Shown piece by piece: positions 17,361-25,157 of a stretch of DNA of 41,148 nt. The position numbers and the translations under genes are program-made. Each line of letters begins with the position of its first letter. The first letter of the stretch is position 1. The stretch lies in assembly GCA_900549995.1 (NCBI GenBank), contig URQQ01000038.1:1-41148 (forward strand), in the 5' to 3' direction. This DNA is from an uncultured Lachnospiraceae bacterium. Lineage in GTDB: Bacteria; Bacillota; Clostridia; Lachnospirales; Lachnospiraceae. The notes beneath the pieces are model-generated. The model worked only from the letters and a program-made list of their open reading frames with translations. It had not been told where the DNA came from and searched no databases.

Positions 17361-18218
17361 ATGTATCAATATAGTATGACCCAGTGGATCGTGGGAAATG
17401 AGGAGATGGAAAAGAGTTTTATCCGTCTGAAAAAATATGGATATGATGGGATTGAATTTGCCGCAGAACCATATACCCTTGATCCGGAGAACTTAAAAGA
17501 ACTGCTTGTAAAATATCAAATGGTATGTACCTCTCTCTGTGGAATTTATTCAGAGGATCGTGATTTAAGCGCCCCGGAAGGAGAAGCGGCAAAAAAAGCA
17601 GTCGGTTATCTGAAAGACAGCATTGATCTCGCGGCAGAGGTTGGGGCAGGATGCCTGATTGTCGTCCCGTCTCCGGTTGGAAGAACAGCACCTGTTCAGG
17701 GGCGGTCTTATCAGCAGGCATGGGAGAATGCAGTGAAAAATGTGAGAGCCGCTGCCGGATATGCGAGGGAAAAAGGAATACAGCTTGTGATAGAAGCGAT
17801 CAACCGTTATGAGACATATCTCGTAAATACGATCCCGAAAGCAGTCGCGTTTGTCAGGGAAGTGAACCATCCATCCGTCGGTGTGATGGCAGATCTTTTC
17901 CATATGAGCCTGGAAGAGAACAATCTCGGTCAGAGCCTTCATCTGGCAGCGTCGTATCTCGGGCATGTACATATTGCGGACCATACAAGGGAGGCAGCGG
18001 GTCTTGGAAGAACGGATTTTAAAGAAGTACTCTGTATATTAAAACAGATCGGGTATGAAGGGGCGCTTACGATGGAATTCATGCCGAGAGTTGCCAATCC
18101 TTATGAGATCGGAGATATGGATACGCAGAGCAGGCGTATGGATTTGTATGCGGAACAGTCGATACGGTATCTGAAAGATATGGAGAGGGCTGTGGAGCTT
18201 GTGGACGAATTGCGGTAA
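17361..18218 (+). CDS. Sugar 3-epimerase / isomerase-fold TIM barrel, second paralogue
   Basis: A 285-residue protein with the same architecture as the product at 14462: Glu145 (LVIEAINRYETY), Asp178 (GVMADLFHM), His204 (HVHIADHTR), Arg210 and Glu239 (LTMEF). The two share the NRYET and FHM patterns and identical spacing, suggesting an old duplication with divided substrates or successive steps. GGAGGG precedes the ATG. It is the last gene of the operon and is followed by a strong terminator. Confidence 0.83.
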   Translation: MYQYSMTQWIVGNEEMEKSFIRLKKYGYDGIEFAAEPYTLDPENLKELLVKYQMVCTSLCGIYSEDRDLSAPEGEAAKKAVGYLKDSIDLAAEVGAGCLIVVPSPVGRTAPVQGRSYQQAWENAVKNVRAAAGYAREKGIQLVIEAINRYETYLVNTIPKAVAFVREVNHPSVGVMADLFHMSLEENNLGQSLHLAASYLGHVHIADHTREAAGLGRTDFKEVLCILKQIGYEGALTMEFMPRVANPYEIGDMDTQSRRMDLYAEQSIRYLKDMERAVELVDELR

Positions 18219-18242
18219 AGAGGCTTTCATTGATGGATTTTT

Positions 18243-18277
18243 GAGTTCCCCTGTGATCAGGCAGGGGGGCTCTTTTT
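18243..18277 (+). terminator. Intrinsic terminator of the sugar/redox operon
   Basis: Arms 18243-18253 and 18262-18272 form an 11-bp stem with two G-U pairs and an 8-nt loop, then TTTTT. It closes the 12.5-kb transcript that begins near 5552. Confidence 0.82.
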
Positions 18278-18308
18278 CGGTTATTACAGGGAGATTTTAT
18301 TTTAAAAT

Positions 18309-18320
18309 CAGTATTTGGAA
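18309..18320. repeat. Left copy of 12-bp direct repeat flanking the AAA/TOPRIM cassette
   Basis: CAGTATTTGGAA occurs here and at 20275-20286, just outside the two-gene cassette on either side, with similar TTAAAA-rich sequence before both. It may be a recombination or insertion scar. Confidence 0.6.
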
Positions 18321-18358
18321 TTTCAACTTCACAGTCTCGTGTAAATTCCAGAATTCAG

Positions 18359-18387
18359 TTGTAAGTGATGCTTAAAAAGGATATAAT
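18359..18387 (+). promoter_or_regulatory. Promoter of the AAA/TOPRIM gene pair
   Basis: TTGTAA (18359-18364), a 17-nt spacer and a consensus TATAAT (18382-18387). The short leader then contains GGAGG at 18398-18402 before the ATG at 18414. It gives the pair transcription independent of the upstream operon. Confidence 0.75.
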
Positions 18388-18413
18388 ATGTAATATTGGA
18401 GGTGCACGGACAC

Positions 18414-19463
18414 ATGATTAAGAATTTCATTATTGGACGCTATCGCGGAATTGAGAATTTGGAATTAGATGATTTGAAAAATGTGAATATTTTTGTCGGT
18501 CCGAATAATTGCGGAAAGACTTCCATTTTAGAGGCAATCATTCTTTCGGGTGTATTTGAGGATGTAGATTTGCTGGTAGATACACTGATCTCCCGATATC
18601 ATGGATTTTCAACTGAGTATTTTGAATCTTTATTTCCGGTTGGAAGAGAGCCTGTGATTTGTTTAAAATCCCGATTAGGTGATGGCGATAAGTTACTCCA
18701 TACTCATTTAACTTATAATAAAAGCCAGATGATTAGTAAAGACGATTCGGCAAATGTTTCAAATACATTTGAATTGCGGTTTTCTTATCATTATGATGGT
18801 AATTCACAGCAAGATGAAACAGACAAATTTTTAGTTCGCTTTGAAGAAACAAAAGACAATTATCGAATATCTTTTGCGGGTGCACCTGAGAATAAACTCA
18901 ATTGCAGTATACCTTGTAAGTTTATTTCCTTTTCGAGATTTGACCGTTCCGAGCGCTTATTAAAGGATATTGATACAATACTTGATCAAAATTTAAGAGA
19001 TGAATTAATTGAAGTTATAAAAATATTTGACAGTGAGATTGTCAACTTTGAAGTGATAGGAAAAAACAGAACGATTAAACTTTTTAAAGCAGGACAGGAA
19101 AATCCGCTGACATTGTATGATTTTGGAAATGGTATGTACAAAGCCTTTTTTATTGCAACTTCTGCTTTATTATCTCAAGATGGGATTCTTCTGGTTGATG
19201 AAATTGAAGCAGGAATTCATAGTAAAGCCTTAGCTCAATTTATCAGTAAGTTATTGGAAGTATGTGATAGAAAGAATGTTCAATTATTTTTGACAACGCA
19301 CAGCCTTGAGGCTATCGATATTATTTTGGATGACTGTAAACATAATTTAGATGAGATTGCTGTTTATCATGTAAAAAATCAGCATAAAGGAACAACATCA
19401 CGGCGATATAGTGGTAAAAAACTAATCAATTTGAGAAATGAGATTGGATTTGATGTACGATGA
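18414..19463 (+). CDS. OLD/AriA-like AAA ATPase (defence-type ATP-binding subunit)
   Basis: A 349-residue SMC/ABC-class ATPase. Walker A is GPNNCGKTS (29-37), the signature-like loop is LYDFGNGMYK (234-243), Walker B is ILLVDEIEAGIHS (258-270), and the H-loop is TTHS (294-297). The layout matches AAA_15/AAA_21 proteins, including OLD nucleases and the AriA subunit of PARIS, but there is no TOPRIM domain at its C-terminus. That function appears to be supplied by the next gene, whose start overlaps this stop by 4 nt. ATG 18414 was chosen over an upstream TTG (18396), which lies in front of the GGAGG site. The gene is visibly AT-richer than the preceding operon. An anti-phage or toxin-type role is inferred from the family and the pairing. 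Confidence 0.82.
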   Translation: MIKNFIIGRYRGIENLELDDLKNVNIFVGPNNCGKTSILEAIILSGVFEDVDLLVDTLISRYHGFSTEYFESLFPVGREPVICLKSRLGDGDKLLHTHLTYNKSQMISKDDSANVSNTFELRFSYHYDGNSQQDETDKFLVRFEETKDNYRISFAGAPENKLNCSIPCKFISFSRFDRSERLLKDIDTILDQNLRDELIEVIKIFDSEIVNFEVIGKNRTIKLFKAGQENPLTLYDFGNGMYKAFFIATSALLSQDGILLVDEIEAGIHSKALAQFISKLLEVCDRKNVQLFLTTHSLEAIDIILDDCKHNLDEIAVYHVKNQHKGTTSRRYSGKKLINLRNEIGFDVR

Positions 19464-20260
19464 GCAAAATGAAATGCTATATACTGGTTTCAGAGGGAGT
19501 CACTGATTGCTCTTTCCTTGAGACAATGATAGAAAAATTTCTTGAATTCAAACCTTATAACAATATAAGGGAACTTCCTGAAATTTTCAGGCAGATGATT
19601 GGGCAGTATCCTGCGATGAGCGGTGAGCTTTTGAGGCAGGACAGCCCTACATTTTATTATAAAGATAATATATGTATCGCTGTAAAACAAGCGAATGGAT
19701 ACAGTAATATTCCACAAAAAATTTCCGCATTAATAGAGATATTGGATAAAGAAGATTTTTATCAACAGTTTGGAGGATTTTTAATTTTTTGTGATACGGA
19801 TATGAAAAGCAGAAAAGAAACAGAAGAGTTTTTTAAGAAAGCTTTTGAAGAAAATGATATTACATATAAAAGTGGTTCATTAAAAGCCTATGATCATATA
19901 ATTTCCTGTAAAATTCATCTTTTCCCGGAAAATGGGAGTGGAGCAGTCGAAAAATTATTATTAGATTGTGCTGATACCACATATGGTTTTTTGTGTAGTG
20001 ATGCCAAGGATTTTCGAAAAAAGATAATGTCAGAGCAATATTCCGGGATTCGGAAAGAATGTTGGGCAAAAGACTTGAGTATACAAGAATTCTATGCTGA
20101 TAAAGTTCAATTTGGAGTAATATCTGCAGTCGTAAAGCCAGATCGTCCAGTAAGATTTGCAATAAAAGATAAAATTTTCCACAAAAAGTATCTCAAAGAA
20201 TACAAAAAGGTGCCTGAATTTAAGTTATTATTAGAATTTCTTGAAAATAATTTAGTTTAG
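19460..20260 (+). CDS. TOPRIM-like (DUF3226/DUF4435-like) partner of the AAA ATPase
   Basis: A 266-residue protein with a TOPRIM-type acidic layout: Glu12 in VSEGVTD and Asp112/Asp114 in LIFCDTDMKSR. A later segment, IHLFPENGSGAVEKLLLD, is typical of TOPRIM-like DUF3226/DUF4435 proteins. It is translationally coupled to the ATPase (ATGA overlap). In PARIS the equivalent AriB TOPRIM subunit is held by AriA and released as a toxic nuclease on phage infection; in OLD proteins the two parts are fused. Assignment to PARIS proper is not secure: the similarity is seen in motifs and gene order, not by search. The tail of the gene runs into a bidirectional terminator. Confidence 0.7.
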   Translation: MSKMKCYILVSEGVTDCSFLETMIEKFLEFKPYNNIRELPEIFRQMIGQYPAMSGELLRQDSPTFYYKDNICIAVKQANGYSNIPQKISALIEILDKEDFYQQFGGFLIFCDTDMKSRKETEEFFKKAFEENDITYKSGSLKAYDHIISCKIHLFPENGSGAVEKLLLDCADTTYGFLCSDAKDFRKKIMSEQYSGIRKECWAKDLSIQEFYADKVQFGVISAVVKPDRPVRFAIKDKIFHKKYLKEYKKVPEFKLLLEFLENNLV

Positions 20261-20268
20261 AAAAGATT

Positions 20269-20315
20269 AAAAAGCAGTATTTGGAACTCAAACATAATTC
20301 CAAATACTGCTTTTT
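20269..20315. terminator. Bidirectional intrinsic terminator after the AAA/TOPRIM pair
   Basis: Arms 20269-20286 and 20298-20315 form an 18-bp perfect stem with A5 on one side and T5 on the other, loop 11 nt. The 5' arm includes the right copy of the 12-bp direct repeat. Confidence 0.88.
20275..20286. repeat. Right copy of 12-bp direct repeat flanking the AAA/TOPRIM cassette
   Basis: Identical to 18309-18320 (CAGTATTTGGAA). Here it is built into the terminator stem. Confidence 0.6.
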
Positions 20316-20350
20316 CCCATTTACATATAGTAAAAATTCTGGCAGCACGA

Positions 20351-20356
20351 TATAAT
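20351..20356 (+). promoter_or_regulatory. Possible -10 element for the binding-protein/two-component genes
   Basis: A consensus TATAAT at 20351-20356 lies 38 nt before the ATG at 20395. The -35 region (TAGTAA at 20328-20333) is poor, which would fit an activator-dependent promoter. Confidence 0.4.
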
Positions 20357-20394
20357 AAAATACAATGTAATGACAGGGTTTCAAAGGAGAAAAA

Positions 20395-21741
20395 ATGAGG
20401 AAAATGAGAAAAAGTGCGGCATTGATTCTTTTATCTGCTGCTGTGCTGGGGGCGTGCGGCAAGGTAACGGATGCCGGAGGAAAAGAAGGGAAAAAGAGCA
20501 GTGAGTCACAAAATCAGGAGAAGAGTGTAAGTCTTAATCTCTTCTATTCAGGGGAAGATGCAAAATGGGTATCGACGATGGAAGAATTGAGGGAATCGTT
20601 CATGAGCGAATACCCTTACATCGAATTGAATATGGAGCATTCGGAGGCGGGCATTTATACGGAAGATCTGAAAGTGAGAGAAGCGACAGAAGATTTCCCG
20701 GATATTTTCGAGATTCAGAATCCATATACGTTCTGGGGGGCGGACAAGCTTGGGGAAATACCAAAAGAAGTGACAGACCTTGTGGAGGAGCCGGTTTTGA
20801 TCGAGGGGAAGGCTTATGCAGTTCCGTCATATACAACGACATATGGAATGATTTACAATCAGGTGATTTTTAAGAAATACGGTCTGGAAGTTCCAAAGAC
20901 ATACGAAGAATTTCTGAAAATATGTGATGTTTTATATGAAAAGGGAGTGATTCCGATTGCGTCAGGAGGAAGTAAAACGGACAGCTTAAGTTATTGGCTG
21001 AATTATTTTTTCCAGACCGATGTGATCAGTAAGACGCCTGACTGGCAGGAAAAGCGGAATAAGGGTGAAGTGTCATTCCAGGGAGAAGATACGAGGAAGA
21101 TGCTTCTGGATTATCAGACGCTGATGTCCGGAAAATACATATTAGAAGATTCGGTGAACATGAACGACAACCAGATTGTGTCACAGATGATCGATGGAAA
21201 GATTGCCATGATTTATACGGGGCCGTGGATGCTCTCTCAGATCATCGATGCTTATCCCGATGCAGTCTCTTCTGACAAGAATACCCGTGGAGAAGCGCTG
21301 GAAGTGGATCCGGTCAAGTGCAGGGCTGGATGGTTCTTTATGCCGGACGAACAGGGGAATCCGGTTGTGATTAACGAATCCGGTTCCGAGTGGGGGATTT
21401 CCGGAGCATGTGCAGAAGATGAAGAAAAGAAAGAAGCAATGATTACCTTTTTCCAGTATTTTTACAGGAAGTCGATCTATCAGAATGTGCTGCAGTCAAT
21501 GTATGCAGTTCCGTCAACGAAAGAGGCGATCATATACGCATCTCCCGGAGTGCATCAGGGATTCCTTGTAGATTACCGGTATGCAGATAAAACGACTTCT
21601 TATCTGGGGAATAACCAGACTCCGGAAGGGTTCGATGTGGCAATGTACAAAATGCTGAAATCGGTTGCGACCGGGGTGATGAGCGTGGATACGGCGGCAA
21701 CGAAACTGGATGAAAGCTGGGATGAGTACAGGGGATCGTGA
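20395..21741 (+). CDS. Extracellular sugar-binding lipoprotein (SBP family 1) linked to a two-component system
   Basis: A 448-residue CUT1-type substrate-binding lipoprotein. The signal peptide ends in lipobox LGAC with Cys21. The mature protein has SBP_bac_1 features (NLFYSGEDAKWVSTMEEL, FPDIFEIQNPYTFWG, the MIYNQVIFKKYGLEVPKTYEEF hinge segment, GKIAMIYTGPWML). AAAGGAG precedes the ATG. No permease adjoins it; its stop overlaps the start of a histidine kinase. It could serve the permeases at 30061-31845, or act as a ligand-sensing subunit for the kinase, as in three-component sugar sensors. The second view is inference from gene order. Confidence 0.87.
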   Translation: MRKMRKSAALILLSAAVLGACGKVTDAGGKEGKKSSESQNQEKSVSLNLFYSGEDAKWVSTMEELRESFMSEYPYIELNMEHSEAGIYTEDLKVREATEDFPDIFEIQNPYTFWGADKLGEIPKEVTDLVEEPVLIEGKAYAVPSYTTTYGMIYNQVIFKKYGLEVPKTYEEFLKICDVLYEKGVIPIASGGSKTDSLSYWLNYFFQTDVISKTPDWQEKRNKGEVSFQGEDTRKMLLDYQTLMSGKYILEDSVNMNDNQIVSQMIDGKIAMIYTGPWMLSQIIDAYPDAVSSDKNTRGEALEVDPVKCRAGWFFMPDEQGNPVVINESGSEWGISGACAEDEEKKEAMITFFQYFYRKSIYQNVLQSMYAVPSTKEAIIYASPGVHQGFLVDYRYADKTTSYLGNNQTPEGFDVAMYKMLKSVATGVMSVDTAATKLDESWDEYRGS

Positions 21742-23573
21742 TGAAGATGTGGAAGAAAAAAATACAAAAGAAAAGATATTTAAGCCTGTTTAAAAAATCA
21801 GTCATCGCATTTGTCATTATTGGAATCATACCGTTTTTTATCATGGGGTTCGCTATCTACAATGCATATTCCGAGAATATTCAGGATACGCTTTTTGAGA
21901 ATCTCTCGCAGATGACATTGTATGTAGGGAAAAATACTTCTGATATTTTCTCGGAGATGGATGAGCACAGTAAATACATTTATGAATATGGGATCACGGA
22001 TTACGATTATTTTTATGAACTTATGAAGGATGATGAGGTTACAGAGACACAGCGGGGGGCGATGATCACAGAAGTTTTAAGAAATATTCTCCACCTGAAC
22101 CAGTACATTGACCATGTGATGTTTATTACGCCGGATGGAGGGATGTATTCCTGTATGCGTCCGCCTGAGATTATGCTGAATGAAGGTGCACTGACTACAT
22201 TTCATAAAAAATATTATCGTGAAGGGAGCCGCAGTTCCCAGATCATCCCGACACATGCGACCGGATATTATTTTTATTCAAAGCTGTTTGATTTTTCAGT
22301 GTCCCGTAATATTATGAATACGCGGACAATTCAGACTGCAGAGGATGAGATACTGGGAACGTTGTATCTGGATATCAATATGGATTATCTTGCCAACATC
22401 ATTGGTGAGGTGAACTTTGGGGAAGGACATGAGATTACAATTATTGACAAGAAGCAGGGGGTATTTGTATATAATCAGCATGATTATAATATCGGACATG
22501 ATGTGGAAGATTTAAAACCGTGGCTTTCGCAGATGACCAAAGGAAAACAGTATCTGAAGACTGATGACAGTTATCTGATCTACAGCCTGGTGCCGGGGTC
22601 GGACTGGGTGGTTGTGGACAAGGTAGCCATATCCCAGATTGAGAGCAGTTATCAGTCTATCAGAAACACAACACTGCTTGTACTTGGCATCGGCATTGCA
22701 CTGCTTGGAGTTATTTATCTGTTCTATTCTAAGAAAATGAATCAGCCGATTGAGCGTCTGAAAGAGGCGATGAATGAGATTCAGGAGGGGAATCTGGATA
22801 CCCGTGTGGATATTGCGTCGAACGATGAAGTGGGGATTGTGGCCGATGGACTCAATGGGATGACGGAGAAACTTCAGAATCATATTGAGCGGGTCTATGT
22901 GGCAGAATTGAACCAGAAGAATGCCGAGCTGGAAGCACTGAAGACACAGATACAGCCCCATTATCTATATAATACACTGGATGTGATCCGGATGACAGCG
23001 GTGACGAATGATGATAAACTGACGGCAGAGATGCTGGGTAATCTCTCGGCACAGCTGAAATACCTGATCGGTACGAATCAGGACAGAGTCGATTTGAAAG
23101 CGGAGATCGAAAATATTAAGAATTATTTCAACCTGATCCGTATCCGGTTTGAAGGCCGGTTTGAGCTGGAAGTGGACATTCCTGCAAAACTGCTTCAGGT
23201 GAAAGTCCCGCAGCTGATCCTTCAGCCCGCGGTGGAAAATGCAGTAAAACATGGGCTGCGGCCAAAGGAAGGGGAAGGCCGTGTCGCGATTTACGCAGAA
23301 GAGACTGATGGAGATCTTGAGATTACAGTGATGGATGACGGAATCGGTATGGATGAGACGAGCCTGAATGAGCTGAAGCAACTTCTCGAAAGTCCGGAAC
23401 CTGGCAAACGGACAGGCTCTACATGGGAAAATATTGGAATAAAGAATGTATACGACAGGATCAAGCTGATCTACGGAGAGAGATACGGGCTTGAGATCAG
23501 CAGTTATGAAGGGATGGGAACCATTGTAAAGTACAGGCTGCCCATCATAATAGGAGAGGATGAAGATGTATAA
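21741..23573 (+). CDS. YesM-like sensor histidine kinase
   Basis: A 610-residue membrane kinase. Residues ~18-42 are a first membrane helix, followed by a large extracytoplasmic (Cache-like) region to ~308, a second helix (LLVLGIGIALLGVIYLFY), a HAMP domain (~330-385), and a His_kinase domain with phospho-acceptor His407 in QIQPHYLYNTL. The C-terminal HATPase_c has VENAVKHGL (N box), DDGIGMD (G1) and IGIKNVYDR. The ATG overlaps the preceding stop by one base. This class senses extracellular sugars or glycans and phosphorylates AraC-type regulators such as the next gene. Confidence 0.93.
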   Translation: MKMWKKKIQKKRYLSLFKKSVIAFVIIGIIPFFIMGFAIYNAYSENIQDTLFENLSQMTLYVGKNTSDIFSEMDEHSKYIYEYGITDYDYFYELMKDDEVTETQRGAMITEVLRNILHLNQYIDHVMFITPDGGMYSCMRPPEIMLNEGALTTFHKKYYREGSRSSQIIPTHATGYYFYSKLFDFSVSRNIMNTRTIQTAEDEILGTLYLDINMDYLANIIGEVNFGEGHEITIIDKKQGVFVYNQHDYNIGHDVEDLKPWLSQMTKGKQYLKTDDSYLIYSLVPGSDWVVVDKVAISQIESSYQSIRNTTLLVLGIGIALLGVIYLFYSKKMNQPIERLKEAMNEIQEGNLDTRVDIASNDEVGIVADGLNGMTEKLQNHIERVYVAELNQKNAELEALKTQIQPHYLYNTLDVIRMTAVTNDDKLTAEMLGNLSAQLKYLIGTNQDRVDLKAEIENIKNYFNLIRIRFEGRFELEVDIPAKLLQVKVPQLILQPAVENAVKHGLRPKEGEGRVAIYAEETDGDLEITVMDDGIGMDETSLNELKQLLESPEPGKRTGSTWENIGIKNVYDRIKLIYGERYGLEISSYEGMGTIVKYRLPIIIGEDEDV

Positions 23574-25137
23574 AATAGTAGTGGCAGACGATGAACCATT
23601 GATTATCCGGGGATTAAAAAAACTGGTAGACTGGGAGCGGATCAACTCGGAAATCATTGGAGAGGCGGAAAATGGCAGGAAACTGATGGAATTGATCGAG
23701 GATGTGCACCCGGATATTATCATTTCTGATATCGCGATGCCTCAGGCGACAGGGCTTGATGTGATCCGGGAGATCCGGGAAAAGAATATCAATGCACAGG
23801 TGATTTTTATGAGCGGGTACCAGGAATTCAGTTATGCAAAGGCGGCAATTCAGTATGGGGCTGTGGATTATCTTTTAAAACCGGTCAGCGAAGAGGAATT
23901 GAGAGATTCTGTGATGAAGGCGCAGGAAATTTTAAGAAAAGATCAGCCGGATTCTATGTGGGAAGAGGAAAATGATATCGAATCTGCATTTAAGACGATT
24001 GCATCAGACCATGAGACTGTTGATTTCTACGAACGGTTTAAGGAGATGGGGATTGATACAGAAGGAAAAGTCTTTCAGGGAGTCTGCTTTGCCCTGACAC
24101 AGGAAACGGTGGATTCCATTCCAGATAAGAACAGATTGAAACTTCTCAGGTTCAATCTGTTTAAGAAGATTCAGGAATACTTAAGGAAAGAACGCCTTGG
24201 GTTCTCGGTGAAACAGGATGGGACGAGCTGTAAAATGATGGTAGTTCTTTCTGCCGAAAAACCAGAGCAGGAGATGGACCAGATACTAAAACAGGTTGGG
24301 AAAATGGCAATGGATACCTATAAGGTGAAGATCGCGGCAGGTATCGGAAAAGAAGTCGGCAGTATCAAAGAATTGAAATTCGCATATAAAACCGCCAGAT
24401 TTGCGCTCGGACTTCGGTATTTTGAGCCGTCTGATATTATCCGTTATAAAGAGATTGCCGGGCGGGAATTCCACTACTCTTTTGAGGATTACAAAACTTC
24501 GTACCAGGAATTTCTCCAGTCCGTTTTAAACCGTGAAGAAGCGTGGGATGAAAAGTTCAGAGAGTGTCTCAGGCTGATTGAAAACCTGCATTATGGGAAC
24601 CGTTATGCGGCAGAGAACCGCTGCGTTGTCCTTGCCATGGATCTGTTTGGCGATCTGGAAGACTATCACATGGTAGATTCTTCCCTCAGGGGGGAATATG
24701 AGAACTGGATAAACAATCTGAGGCAGCAGAACACGTTCCGGGAACTGAAGGAAGTGTTTCTCTGCTATTATAAAAAGTTCATTCCGGAAGTATTCAAGCA
24801 GCAGACCGCGACGGACAAATCCGTTATCTATCAGGTGAAGGAATATATCAGGGAACATTATGCGGAGGATTTAAGCCTTGGGGTGCTTGCGGGGCGGTTT
24901 TATATGAACCAGTATTATTTCAGTACCTTTTTCAAGAAGGAGACGGGACAGAATTATAAAAATTATGTGACAGAGGTCAGAATGAAGCAGGCGATGAAAA
25001 TTCTGATGGAGTCAGAGGATATAAAGACTTCTGAACTGGCACAGGCCGTCGGGTATAAGGATGTGAGGAGTTTTACTGATAAGTTTAAAGAGGTTTATGG
25101 GGAGAGCCCGGCAGGGTATAAGAAGAAAAAGAGGTAA
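23566..25137 (+). CDS. YesN-like response regulator with AraC-type DNA-binding domain
   Basis: A 523-residue regulator. The receiver domain has the acidic pocket Asp8-Asp9, phospho-acceptor Asp55 (IIISDIAMP) and Lys105 (LLKPVSEEEL). A long middle region of about 270 residues precedes the C-terminal AraC tandem HTH (LSLGVLAGRFYMNQYYFSTF, KTSELAQAVGYKDVRSFT, PAGYKKKKR). The start at 23566 was chosen because AGGAG at 23552-23556 is 9 nt upstream; an ATG at 23560 is too close. The gene overlaps the kinase by 8 nt. Likely targets are its own operon and the sugar importer/alpha-galactosidase genes at 28664-33984. Confidence 0.92.
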   Translation: MYKIVVADDEPLIIRGLKKLVDWERINSEIIGEAENGRKLMELIEDVHPDIIISDIAMPQATGLDVIREIREKNINAQVIFMSGYQEFSYAKAAIQYGAVDYLLKPVSEEELRDSVMKAQEILRKDQPDSMWEEENDIESAFKTIASDHETVDFYERFKEMGIDTEGKVFQGVCFALTQETVDSIPDKNRLKLLRFNLFKKIQEYLRKERLGFSVKQDGTSCKMMVVLSAEKPEQEMDQILKQVGKMAMDTYKVKIAAGIGKEVGSIKELKFAYKTARFALGLRYFEPSDIIRYKEIAGREFHYSFEDYKTSYQEFLQSVLNREEAWDEKFRECLRLIENLHYGNRYAAENRCVVLAMDLFGDLEDYHMVDSSLRGEYENWINNLRQQNTFRELKEVFLCYYKKFIPEVFKQQTATDKSVIYQVKEYIREHYAEDLSLGVLAGRFYMNQYYFSTFFKKETGQNYKNYVTEVRMKQAMKILMESEDIKTSELAQAVGYKDVRSFTDKFKEVYGESPAGYKKKKR

Positions 25138-25157
25138 TTACGAAAGAGGGGGAAGCG

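Noticed and set aside
14462..18218. Classical myo-inositol (iol) operon
   Set aside because: Gfo/Idh/MocA and IolE/IolI-like folds are present, but IolB, IolC, IolD and IolJ equivalents are missing.
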